Below, one piece after another: positions 8,464 to 16,276 of a stretch of DNA of 60,011 bases. The stretch is from NCBI GenBank assembly GCA_017624915.1, contig JAGAMC010000041.1:1-60011 (forward strand), given 5' to 3'. Both the position numbers and the translations under genes were made by a program. Source of the DNA: Oscillospiraceae bacterium. GTDB lineage: Bacteria; Bacillota; Clostridia; Oscillospirales; Oscillospiraceae. Positions within the stretch are counted from its first letter, which is position 1. Each line of letters opens with the position of its first letter. Under the pieces are notes generated by a model, which ran no database searches, had not been told where the DNA came from, and worked only from the letters and a program-made list of their open reading frames with translations.

Positions 8464-10191
8464 ATGTCCTACCGTGATACCTATGAACAGTGGCTGGCCA
8501 GCCCGGCCCTCAGCCCCGCTGAAAAAGCCGAGCTGGAAGCCATCCGCAACAATGACAAAGAGATTGAGTCACGCTTCTTCTCCCAGCTGGAGTTTGGCAC
8601 CGCCGGTCTGCGCGGCACCATGGGCGTAGGTCTCTACCGCATGAACGTCCACGTCATCCGCCATGCAACCCAGGCCTTTGCCCATGTCATTCTGGAGGAA
8701 GGCCCCGAAGCCGTGGCCCGCGGCGTAGCCATCTGCTTTGACTGCCGCAACAACTCCGACCTCTTCGCCCGGGAGGCCGCCTGCGTCATGGCGGGCAACG
8801 GCATCCCCGTGCGCCTGTTTGAATCCCTGCGTCCCACCCCCGAGCTGTCCTTCGCTGTGCGCGAATACGGCTGCATCGCCGGCATCAACGTCACCGCCAG
8901 CCATAACCCCAAGGAGTATAACGGTTACAAGGTCTACTGGGAGGACGGGGCCCAGCTGCCCCCCAAGCACGCCGACGAAGTGGCCCGCAAGATGAAAGAG
9001 CTGGACGTGTTCGGCTGCGTCAAAACCATGGACTACGACACCGCTCTTGCCCAGGGCAGGATCCTCCTCATGGGCGAGGAGACAGACGAGAAGTTCCTTG
9101 CCAATGTCATGGCGCTGGTCAACGACAAAGCCGTGGTTGCCAAAGTGGCCGACGACTTCAAGATGGTCTACACCCCCTTCCACGGCACCGGCCACAAGCT
9201 CATCCCCGAAGCACTCAAGCGTCTGGGTATGAAGCACGTCATCTGCGTCCCCGAGCAGATGGTCATCGACGGAAATTTCCCCACCGTAGTCTCCCCCAAT
9301 CCCGAAAATCCCGAGGGCTTCTATCTGGCCGTGGATATCGCCAGGCGGGAGGGGGCTGACTTCATCCTCGGCTCCGACCCCGATGCCGACCGGGTGGGCA
9401 TTATGGTCAACACCGGAAACGGCGACTTCGCCGTCATCTCCGGCAACCAGACGGGTGTTCTGCTGCTGGACTACCTCATCGGCGCCATGAAGCGCTCGGG
9501 CAAGCTGCCGGAAAATCCCGTGGCCCTCAAGACCATCGTCACCACAGAAATGGCCCGCAAGGTGGCCGAGGTAAACGGCCTGCAGTCTTTTGATACCTTT
9601 ACCGGCTTCAAGTTCCTTGCTCAGAAGAAGGACCAGCTGGAGCAGTCCGGTCAGGGCAATGTCATTTTCTCTTACGAGGAGTCCTACGGCTATATGCTGG
9701 GCAGCTTCGTGCGGGACAAGGACGCCGTCTCCGCCTCCCTGCTGCTGACCGAGATGGCCGCCTGGTACTACGACCAGGGCATGACCCTGTACGATGCCCT
9801 GCAGGCACTCTATCAGAAATACGGCTTCTACGGCGAGCGCACCATGAATCTGGTCATGCCCGGTCTGGACGGTCTGAAAAAGATGGCCGACCTGATGGCC
9901 GGCCTGCGTGCAACCCCCCCTGTGGAGATCGCCGGGGTGGCCGTGGCCGAGCAGAAGGACTATCTGGACGGCAGCGTGGTCTGTGTGTCCTGCGGCAAAA
10001 CTGACACCATGGAGCTGTCCGGCTCCAACGTCCTGCGCTACGAGATGGCCGACGGCACCAGCCTCATCGTGCGCCCCTCGGGCACCGAACCCAAGGTCAA
10101 GGTCTATATTCTGGCCAACGGCAAGGACAAAGCCGAATGTGATGCCAAGGTGGAGAAGTATTCCGTCTGGGCAGAGTCTCTGAAAGGCTGA
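8464..10191 (+). CDS. phospho-sugar mutase (phosphoglucomutase type)
   Basis: Alpha-D-phosphohexomutase interconverting hexose 1- and 6-phosphates. The phosphoserine loop TASHNPKEYNG (Ser146), metal loop GSDPDADR, sugar-binding region and C-terminal phosphate-binding RPSGTEPKVKVY are all intact. The 575-residue length and N-terminal layout fit the PgcA-type phosphoglucomutase used for glucose 1-phosphate supply to glycolipid and wall-polymer synthesis. An LtaS-like gene converges on it from the other side of a shared terminator, consistent with but not proof of such a role. A weak promoter may lie in the 76-base gap upstream. Confidence 0.95.
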   Translation: MSYRDTYEQWLASPALSPAEKAELEAIRNNDKEIESRFFSQLEFGTAGLRGTMGVGLYRMNVHVIRHATQAFAHVILEEGPEAVARGVAICFDCRNNSDLFAREAACVMAGNGIPVRLFESLRPTPELSFAVREYGCIAGINVTASHNPKEYNGYKVYWEDGAQLPPKHADEVARKMKELDVFGCVKTMDYDTALAQGRILLMGEETDEKFLANVMALVNDKAVVAKVADDFKMVYTPFHGTGHKLIPEALKRLGMKHVICVPEQMVIDGNFPTVVSPNPENPEGFYLAVDIARREGADFILGSDPDADRVGIMVNTGNGDFAVISGNQTGVLLLDYLIGAMKRSGKLPENPVALKTIVTTEMARKVAEVNGLQSFDTFTGFKFLAQKKDQLEQSGQGNVIFSYEESYGYMLGSFVRDKDAVSASLLLTEMAAWYYDQGMTLYDALQALYQKYGFYGERTMNLVMPGLDGLKKMADLMAGLRATPPVEIAGVAVAEQKDYLDGSVVCVSCGKTDTMELSGSNVLRYEMADGTSLIVRPSGTEPKVKVYILANGKDKAECDAKVEKYSVWAESLKG

Positions 10192-10211
10192 ACCGCGTCC
10201 CACAAACAAGC

Positions 10212-10249
10212 AACAGCCCCCTGATGCAGCAGCATCAGGGGGCTGTTTT
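10212..10249. terminator. bidirectional terminator
   Basis: A perfect 16-bp stem (AACAGCCCCCTGATGC and complement) with an AGCA loop and T-runs, between the convergent phosphomutase and LtaS-like genes. Confidence 0.9.
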
Positions 10250-12324
10250 CAGTTTATCGGTGTGTCCGCCGAAGCACTTTCCTGAGGTGCGGTCTGTTCA
10301 GCCTGCACCACAGGGGGCGGCGTCCCCGGCTCCAGTCCCAGTACCCGATAGTAATCGTTAAACAGGATGTAGCCGGAATAGGTCACCATGCGTTTCACTT
10401 CTTTGTAGGTCTGTTCCACATAACCCTCGGGCACCGTAACGCCCTCGTTGGGAATGAAGGTGTTGGTGTTGGCATAATACTTGCCCAGTTCCGATGCATA
10501 ACAGAACTTGTTGGTGGGCACCAGCCCCGGCGCAGTGGACAGGATATCCCGGCCAATGATCAGACGGGAATCGTAGTCCAGCCCAAACAGGTTGAGCAGT
10601 GTGGGGATCACGTCAATGCTGGAGCAGGGCTTCTCTACCACAATGGGCTCTTCCATGCCGCCGCACCACAGGATCAGGGAGGAGCGGTACTTCTCGATCA
10701 GATCGTTCTCCGTGCCGGGAGCGGTCAGCTCGTCAATGGCACCGGTTCCGTCCAGTCCGTAGGGGTAATGGTCGCCGGACATGCAGATCACGGTGTTCTC
10801 CAGTTCGCCTGCCGCCTCCAGCTGCTGCAGCACGTACTCCAGCGCCCGGTCCAGCTCCATGTTGCAGGCGATATAGGCCTGTGCCGCCTCGCTCAGCCCG
10901 GAATCGGCCACCTCCGCCCTGTGCTTCATGGACATGGCGTTTCCTACAAAGTTGTAGTTCATGTGCCCGCTGACCGTCATGTAATAGTTGTGGAAGGGCT
11001 TCTCTCCCGCCAGAGCCTGAGGGATGGTCTTCTCCATCATCTCCAGATCGGACTCGGGCCAGCTCTTCTTCACATCCAGCCCCGCGCCCACGCCGTAGTA
11101 GTCATAGCCCATGTTGGGGTGGGACAGATGGCGGCTGTAATAGGAATGGGTGTGGTTGTGATAGGCGGTAGTGGGATAGCCCTCCATGGCCAGCATGTTG
11201 CCCATGCAGAAATACATGGAGTTTTTGTTCATGCCGGTGATTTTAAAGGAGGAGTTTTTGCTCTGGTTGGAGGGGATCAAACCGGTGCAGTGTGCGTACT
11301 CACCGTCGATGGTGGAGTACCACCACAGGGGATTGTAGAAGTTCTTGAACACAAAGCCCTCGTTGGCCAGCTTGTACAGGGTGGGGGTGTAGGTGGGGTG
11401 GATCGCACCGATCCAAAAGGCCTCGCCGGTCAGCATGATCAGGTTCTTTCCCTCAAACATGCCCGTATACTCATTTTTCAGGGTGGGCTCCCGGCCGCCG
11501 AAATACTGGTGCATGCTCTTCAGGGTCTTGTTTGTCTCCTGCTCGAGCAGCTTGTCGAAATCGATATCCAGCACGTTGGCTTCATAGACCACCTCAGGTG
11601 GCTCCTCCTGAGAGCTGTCACCGGAGACGGAACTGCTGTCCGGGTCATCCGGCAGCAGCACATCGTCATCCTCCTCAACGCCGAACAGAGTCTGGCTCAC
11701 ATCCAGCCGCAGTGTGGTCATCACACCAAATCGGGATACGGCCACGTCCGGCAGCAGAATGCCCCGGTACAGATCCTTCGTGGTCAGCAGGTCGGTAGTT
11801 GGCAGATTGATGCACGCAGCGGCCAGCAGCTGAAAGACCACCGCGCCGCCCGCCAGTACCAGCAGCTCCCTGCCGTCCGCACGGGTCGTCAGAGCGACGT
11901 GCCTGCGCAGCAGGACAAACACCACCACAGGTGCCGCCAGCAGCAGCAGGACCGGTATGGTCTTGCCGATGCCCACCAGCGTCTCCCTCCAGTAGTTGCT
12001 CAGGGCCTGTCCGGCCATACCAAAAGATTTGGTGACCAGTACCGTGTGGAAAATGGTGTAGTAGACTGCCTGTATCATATACCACAGCGTCACCACACCC
12101 AGCAACACCCCTGCGGCGATCCGGTTCCCCTTCTCGCCCCACACCGAGGTCAAAACAGTGCATACCAGCGCCAGGGGGATGCTGAACAGCAGGATATACA
12201 GAAGGCCTCGGTCAAAAAACCGTTCCACACAGAATATACGGTATATACATTCCAACCATAAAAATGCGCACAGGAATAATTCCAGCGGACGCAGGATGTC
12301 CCATACGCTGTGTCGGCGGGTCAT
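10249..12324 (-). CDS. LtaS-like sulfatase-fold membrane protein
   Basis: A membrane-anchored sulfatase-superfamily phosphotransferase resembling lipoteichoic acid synthase, which polymerises glycerol phosphate from phosphatidylglycerol outside the membrane. There are about five N-terminal membrane segments (first ~200 residues), an acidic linker, and then the catalytic domain with metal-binding Glu in LTGEAFW, the TPTLYKLANEGF strand and the nucleophile region STIDGEY. SGDHYPYG supplies further metal ligands. Length (691) is in the LtaS range. It is monocistronic and divergent from tex. It could instead be another phosphoglycerol transferase of the same fold. Confidence 0.85.
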   Translation of the reverse strand: MTRRHSVWDILRPLELFLCAFLWLECIYRIFCVERFFDRGLLYILLFSIPLALVCTVLTSVWGEKGNRIAAGVLLGVVTLWYMIQAVYYTIFHTVLVTKSFGMAGQALSNYWRETLVGIGKTIPVLLLLAAPVVVFVLLRRHVALTTRADGRELLVLAGGAVVFQLLAAACINLPTTDLLTTKDLYRGILLPDVAVSRFGVMTTLRLDVSQTLFGVEEDDDVLLPDDPDSSSVSGDSSQEEPPEVVYEANVLDIDFDKLLEQETNKTLKSMHQYFGGREPTLKNEYTGMFEGKNLIMLTGEAFWIGAIHPTYTPTLYKLANEGFVFKNFYNPLWWYSTIDGEYAHCTGLIPSNQSKNSSFKITGMNKNSMYFCMGNMLAMEGYPTTAYHNHTHSYYSRHLSHPNMGYDYYGVGAGLDVKKSWPESDLEMMEKTIPQALAGEKPFHNYYMTVSGHMNYNFVGNAMSMKHRAEVADSGLSEAAQAYIACNMELDRALEYVLQQLEAAGELENTVICMSGDHYPYGLDGTGAIDELTAPGTENDLIEKYRSSLILWCGGMEEPIVVEKPCSSIDVIPTLLNLFGLDYDSRLIIGRDILSTAPGLVPTNKFCYASELGKYYANTNTFIPNEGVTVPEGYVEQTYKEVKRMVTYSGYILFNDYYRVLGLEPGTPPPVVQAEQTAPQESASADTPIN

Positions 12325-12377
12325 GGCAATCAGTTCCTTTATACTAAGTCTGTCTGACCATAGGGCCAGCTAATAAC

Positions 12378-12406
12378 ATCATATCTTCCCCTCCTGTGCT
12401 TGTCCA
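12378..12406 (-). promoter_or_regulatory. promoter of the LtaS-like gene
   Basis: TGGACA and TATGAT with a 17-base spacer on the minus strand, giving a leader of about 50 bases. Confidence 0.5.
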
Positions 12407-12461
12407 GTAAAAAATCCGAAAATATAAAAGATTTTCCGCTTTCCGACCGGGAATGCCCCTC

Positions 12462-12490
12462 TGGACTTTTGCGCGGTTTTCCGTTACACT
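12462..12490 (+). promoter_or_regulatory. tex promoter
   Basis: TGGACT and TACACT with a 17-base spacer, 32 bases before the tex start codon. Confidence 0.55.
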
Positions 12491-12522
12491 GAAAAGGACA
12501 TTACACCTGAGGAGATGTACCC

Positions 12523-14676
12523 ATGGATAATCTCATTGAAGTCCTCGCCCGGGAGCTGGGCTGTTCCGAAACCCACGTCAGCAACGTGGTCACTCTCATC
12601 GACGAGGGTGCTACCATCCCGTTTATCGCCCGCTACCGCAAGGAGCTGCACGGCTCCATGGACGACCAGCTGCTGCGCGATCTGGCCGACCGGCTGCAGT
12701 ATTTGCGCAATCTGGCCCAACGCAAGGACGAAGTAAAAAATTCCATTGAGAATCAGGGCAAGCTCACTTCCGAGCTTTCCGCCGCCATTGATGCCGCCGC
12801 CACTCTGGCAGAGGTAGAGGACCTGTACCGGCCCTATAAGCAAAAGCGCCGCACCCGTGCCACCATGGCAAAGGAAAAAGGTCTGGAACCTCTGGCCCTG
12901 CTCTATTTTGAACAGGGCGGTTCCTGCCCCGACCCGGAGGGGGCCGCCGCCGCCTTCATCGACCCGGAAAAGGGCGTGGAAACCGTGGAGGACGCCATTC
13001 AGGGCGCCTGTGATATCATCGCCGAAATGATTTCCGACGACGCGCAGGTGCGCAAAGAACTGAAAGCCCTCTACCGCAAGCGTGCAAATCTGGTCTCCAA
13101 AGCAGCGGAAAAAGAGCCTGCGGACAGCGTCTACCGTCTGTATTACGACTTCAACGCTCCCATCTCCCGGGTACAGGGCCATCAGGTGCTGGCCATCAAC
13201 CGGGGCGAAAAGGAGGAACTGCTCAAAGTCGCCGTAGAGCTGGACAGCGAGACCGCCCGCATTGCCATCCGCCGTATGGTGGTACCCAACCGGGCCGCCA
13301 TGTCTGTTGTGCGTGCCGCCGCGGACGACGCCTACGACCGCCTGCTCCACCCCTCTTTGGAGCGGGAGATGCGCACCGAGCTGACCGACACCGCCAGCGA
13401 GGGCGCCATCCACAACTTCGCTTTGAATCTGCGCCCCCTGCTCATGCAGCCCCCCGTCAAGGGCAAGGTCACTATGGGCCTCGACCCCGGCTACCGCATG
13501 GGCTGCAAGGTGGCCGTGGTGGACGGCACAGGCAAGGTGCTGGACACGGCGGTGGTCTATCCCACCCACGGCAACCGCCAGAAGGAGGACGCCATCCACA
13601 GACTATCCCAGCTGATTGCAAAGCACAAGGTTGTCCATATCGCCATCGGCAACGGCACCGCCAGCCGGGAAACCGAGCAGATGACGGTGGAGCTTATCCG
13701 CCGTGTTGGCGGCGGGGTCAGCTACGCCATAGTCAACGAAGCCGGTGCCTCCGTCTATTCCGCCAGCAAGCTGGCCGCCGAGGAATTCCCCGAGTATGAC
13801 GTGAACCTGCGTTCCGCGGTGTCCATCGCCCGCCGTCTTCAGGACCCCCTTGCGGAGCTTGTAAAAATCGACCCCAAGGCCATCGGCGTGGGCCAGTATC
13901 AGCACGACATGCCTCAGGCCCGCCTGAGCCAGACGCTGGACGGCGTGGTGGAGGACTGCGTCAACGGTGTGGGCGTGGACCTGAACACCGCCTCCGCCCC
14001 CCTGCTCACCCGGGTGTCCGGGCTGAACGGCACCACCGCCAAAAACATCGTCAAATACCGGGAAGAAAACGGTGAGTTCACCTCCCGCAAACAGATCCTC
14101 AAAGTACCCAAGCTTGGCCCCAAGGCCTTTGAGCAGTGTGCCGGCTTCCTGCGCGTACCCGAGAGCAAAAGCGTGCTGGACAACACCGGCGTCCACCCCG
14201 AAAGCTATGCCGCCGCCGAACGTCTTCTCTCCCTTTGCGGCTACTCTCTCAGCGACGTAAAGGCTGGCGGCATCGCCGACCTGAAACAGCGGGCCGAGGC
14301 GCTGGGTCTTGATAAGCTGGCCTCCGACTGCGGCGTGGGCGCACCCACGCTGGCTGACATTATCAAAGAACTGATGAAGCCCGGCCGCGACCCCCGCGAG
14401 GATCTGCCCCAGCCCATCCTGCGCACCGACGTGCTGGAAATGAAAGACCTCAAACCGGGTATGGAACTGCAGGGCACCGTGCGCAATGTCATAGACTTCG
14501 GTGTTTTTGTGGATATTGGTGTCCATCAGGACGGTCTTGTCCACATCAGCCGGATCTGCGACCGGTTTATCAAGCACCCCTCCGAAGTGCTCAGCGTAGG
14601 TGACGTGGTCACCGTCTGGGTTGTGGAAGTGGACGAAAAGAAAAAACGCATCGGTCTGACCATGAAGAAGCCCTGA
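12523..14676 (+). CDS. tex: Tex family RNA-binding protein
   Basis: A conserved cytoplasmic nucleic-acid-binding protein linked to transcription in several bacteria. It has the N-terminal Tex helical domain, a YqgF/RNase H-like domain (GLDPGYRMGCKVAVVDGTGK), tandem helix-hairpin-helix motifs (DLNTASAPLLTRVSGL), and a C-terminal S1 domain (GTVRNVIDFGVFVDIG through GDVVTVWVVEVD). The 717-residue length and order are canonical. The start ATG follows GAGGAG by about eight bases. It has its own promoter and a hairpin terminator. The precise function in Clostridia is not settled. Confidence 0.96.
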   Translation: MDNLIEVLARELGCSETHVSNVVTLIDEGATIPFIARYRKELHGSMDDQLLRDLADRLQYLRNLAQRKDEVKNSIENQGKLTSELSAAIDAAATLAEVEDLYRPYKQKRRTRATMAKEKGLEPLALLYFEQGGSCPDPEGAAAAFIDPEKGVETVEDAIQGACDIIAEMISDDAQVRKELKALYRKRANLVSKAAEKEPADSVYRLYYDFNAPISRVQGHQVLAINRGEKEELLKVAVELDSETARIAIRRMVVPNRAAMSVVRAAADDAYDRLLHPSLEREMRTELTDTASEGAIHNFALNLRPLLMQPPVKGKVTMGLDPGYRMGCKVAVVDGTGKVLDTAVVYPTHGNRQKEDAIHRLSQLIAKHKVVHIAIGNGTASRETEQMTVELIRRVGGGVSYAIVNEAGASVYSASKLAAEEFPEYDVNLRSAVSIARRLQDPLAELVKIDPKAIGVGQYQHDMPQARLSQTLDGVVEDCVNGVGVDLNTASAPLLTRVSGLNGTTAKNIVKYREENGEFTSRKQILKVPKLGPKAFEQCAGFLRVPESKSVLDNTGVHPESYAAAERLLSLCGYSLSDVKAGGIADLKQRAEALGLDKLASDCGVGAPTLADIIKELMKPGRDPREDLPQPILRTDVLEMKDLKPGMELQGTVRNVIDFGVFVDIGVHQDGLVHISRICDRFIKHPSEVLSVGDVVTVWVVEVDEKKKRIGLTMKKP

Positions 14677-14697
14677 TTTCTTTCTCAGCAAAATAGC

Positions 14698-14735
14698 AAA
14701 TGCCACGGCAGAGGATTCTTCCGTGGCATTTCTTA
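14698..14735 (+). terminator. tex terminator
   Basis: 11-bp stem AAATGCCACGG/CCGTGGCATTT followed by TCTTATT. Confidence 0.85.
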
Positions 14736-14764
14736 TTGACTTCCCTCACTTCCCGTAGTATGAT
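14736..14764 (+). promoter_or_regulatory. promoter of the AbrB-glycosyltransferase operon
   Basis: TTGACT and TATGAT with a 17-base spacer, immediately after the tex terminator. Confidence 0.75.
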
Positions 14765-14782
14765 TATTCATACTAATCATAC
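14758..14782. promoter_or_regulatory. palindromic operator over the -10
   Basis: GTATGATTA and TAATCATAC form a perfect 9-bp inverted repeat around a 7-base centre, overlapping the -10 and start site of the AbrB operon. Position suggests repression, plausibly by the AbrB-family product itself. Confidence 0.6.
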
Positions 14783-14799
14783 ACAAGAGGAAAGCAACC

Positions 14800-15009
14800 A
14801 TGAATGTAAACAGCGAAAAATATGCCTGGATGGTCAAAATCGGCGAAAAGGGGCAGTTTGTTATTCCGAAAGAAGCAAGAGAACTGTTCGATTTGCAGCC
14901 GGGAAATGAAATTCTGGTCCTCGGGGATACAACAAGAGGTCTTGCCATTCTTCCCAAGCAATTGCAGCAGGAATATATCAAGCGGATCTTTTCCGAAATC
15001 GAGGACTAA
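14800..15009 (+). CDS. AbrB/MazE/SpoVT-family DNA-binding protein
   Basis: A 69-residue protein with a single swapped-hairpin AbrB domain (VKIGEKGQFVIPKEARELFDLQPGNEILVLGD), which normally forms dimers on AT-rich operators. It is not beside a MazF-type toxin, so a regulator is more likely than an antitoxin. The start is the ATG behind AAGAGGAAAG; a strong promoter lies upstream with a palindrome across its -10, suggesting autoregulation. The gene runs into a glycosyltransferase 15 bases downstream. Its base composition is visibly lower in GC than its neighbours, and the pair looks laterally acquired. Confidence 0.9.
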   Translation: MNVNSEKYAWMVKIGEKGQFVIPKEARELFDLQPGNEILVLGDTTRGLAILPKQLQQEYIKRIFSEIED

Positions 15010-15024
15010 GCCAGGTGGTATGAG

Positions 15025-16206
15025 ATGAAAAAAATCGTTTTCTTTTGTATCCCTGCGCACGGACATACCAACCCAACGTTGGGTGTTGTGCGGGAATTGA
15101 TTTCCCGCGGGCATCAGGTATGGTACTACTCATACAATGCCATGCGCGAAAAAATCGAATCCACAGGCGCAATATTTGTCTCCTGCGATGATTATGACAT
15201 GGGGCAGAAGCTTTCTCCAAAAAGCGCAGTTCGTGTAGGAAAAGATCTGGCCTTCTCCATCAGGGTCCTGACAGACACCACATTGGCCCTAGATGACACA
15301 GTCTGCGCCCATATGGAGCAGTTAAAACCGGATTGTATCGTTGCCGACTCTATGGCAATATGGGGCAAAGCCGTTGCACTAAAGCTCGGCATCCCGTTTG
15401 TTTCTTCGACCACAACCTTTGCCTTTAACCGGTACTCGGCAAAGAACATGAAGCAGAGCGCGGGAGAATTGTTCCGCATGATACTCTCCCTGCCCAAAAT
15501 TTCAAAACAAATCAAGCGTCTGCAGAACAAAGGGTATCCGATCAAAAGTTTTCTTGATATTCTCCAGAATGATAATGACACACATACTGTAGTTTATACT
15601 TCCCCTCAGTTCCAGCCCTATTCCCATACTTTCTCGGACAAATACGCCTTTGTGGGTCCTTCCATTCGCCCTGCAGGCGACAGAATCGAAAAAAAGAAAG
15701 ACAAGCTCATTTATATCTCCATGGGCACGGTCAATAACGATATGATGCCGTTGTACCGCAAATGTCTGTCTGCCCTTGCAGACACAGAATATCAGGTGAT
15801 CATGTCTGTGGGCGATCTGGTGTGCGTCGATGCATTTGGGCCTTTGCCGGAAAATATATCTATTTTCCCCCATGTCGATCAGATCTCCGTTCTGCAGCAG
15901 GCAGATGTTTTCCTGTCCCATTGCGGCATGAACAGCGTCACTGAAAGTCTTTATTTTGGCGTTCCCCTTGTTATGCTGCCTCAGACCGCTGAACAGTGCG
16001 CTGTGGCCGCCCGTGTCTATGAGCTGGGCGCCGGTATAAAACTCGACAAATCAGATGCTTCTTCCATTTTAAACGCAATCCAGACCATTCTTTCTGACGA
16101 TGCATACAGACAGAACGCCGCAGAAATTTCTGCCGGATTTAAAACTTGTTCCGGTGCCAGAGGCGCCGCAGACAAAATCATGCAGGTGTGCGAACACACC
16201 ATATAA
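15025..16206 (+). CDS. MGT-type glycosyltransferase
   Basis: A GT-B-fold UDP-sugar glycosyltransferase of the macrolide glycosyltransferase (GT1) type. The N-terminal acceptor domain opens with the Rossmann strand KIVFFCIPAHGHTNPTLG. The C-terminal donor domain has LIYISMGTV and the signature FLSHCGMNSVTESLYFGVP with PQTAEQ. Length 393 is typical. Such enzymes glycosylate small hydrophobic molecules, including macrolides; the acceptor here is unknown. It is co-transcribed with the AbrB gene and uses more A/T-rich codons than the rest of the window. A detoxification role is plausible but inferred only from the family. Confidence 0.9.
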   Translation: MKKIVFFCIPAHGHTNPTLGVVRELISRGHQVWYYSYNAMREKIESTGAIFVSCDDYDMGQKLSPKSAVRVGKDLAFSIRVLTDTTLALDDTVCAHMEQLKPDCIVADSMAIWGKAVALKLGIPFVSSTTTFAFNRYSAKNMKQSAGELFRMILSLPKISKQIKRLQNKGYPIKSFLDILQNDNDTHTVVYTSPQFQPYSHTFSDKYAFVGPSIRPAGDRIEKKKDKLIYISMGTVNNDMMPLYRKCLSALADTEYQVIMSVGDLVCVDAFGPLPENISIFPHVDQISVLQQADVFLSHCGMNSVTESLYFGVPLVMLPQTAEQCAVAARVYELGAGIKLDKSDASSILNAIQTILSDDAYRQNAAEISAGFKTCSGARGAADKIMQVCEHTI

Positions 16207-16209
16207 CCA

Positions 16210-16247
16210 AAAACCTCCGCATGACCCGGTCATGCGGAGGTTTTATC
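16210..16247. terminator. bidirectional terminator
   Basis: Perfect 16-bp stem (AAAACCTCCGCATGAC and complement) with CCG loop, between the glycosyltransferase and the convergent minus-strand gene. Confidence 0.9.
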
Positions 16248-16276
16248 CTTTTGTCCCGGGCACTTTCAATGCTGTC

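Noticed and set aside
12325-12400. possible short leader peptide upstream of the LtaS-like gene
   Set aside because: A 12-codon frame with AGGAGGGG exists, but that site falls inside the spacer of the best promoter and would not be transcribed from it.
14800-15009. AbrB protein as an antitoxin
   Set aside because: There is no adjacent toxin gene; its partner is a glycosyltransferase.
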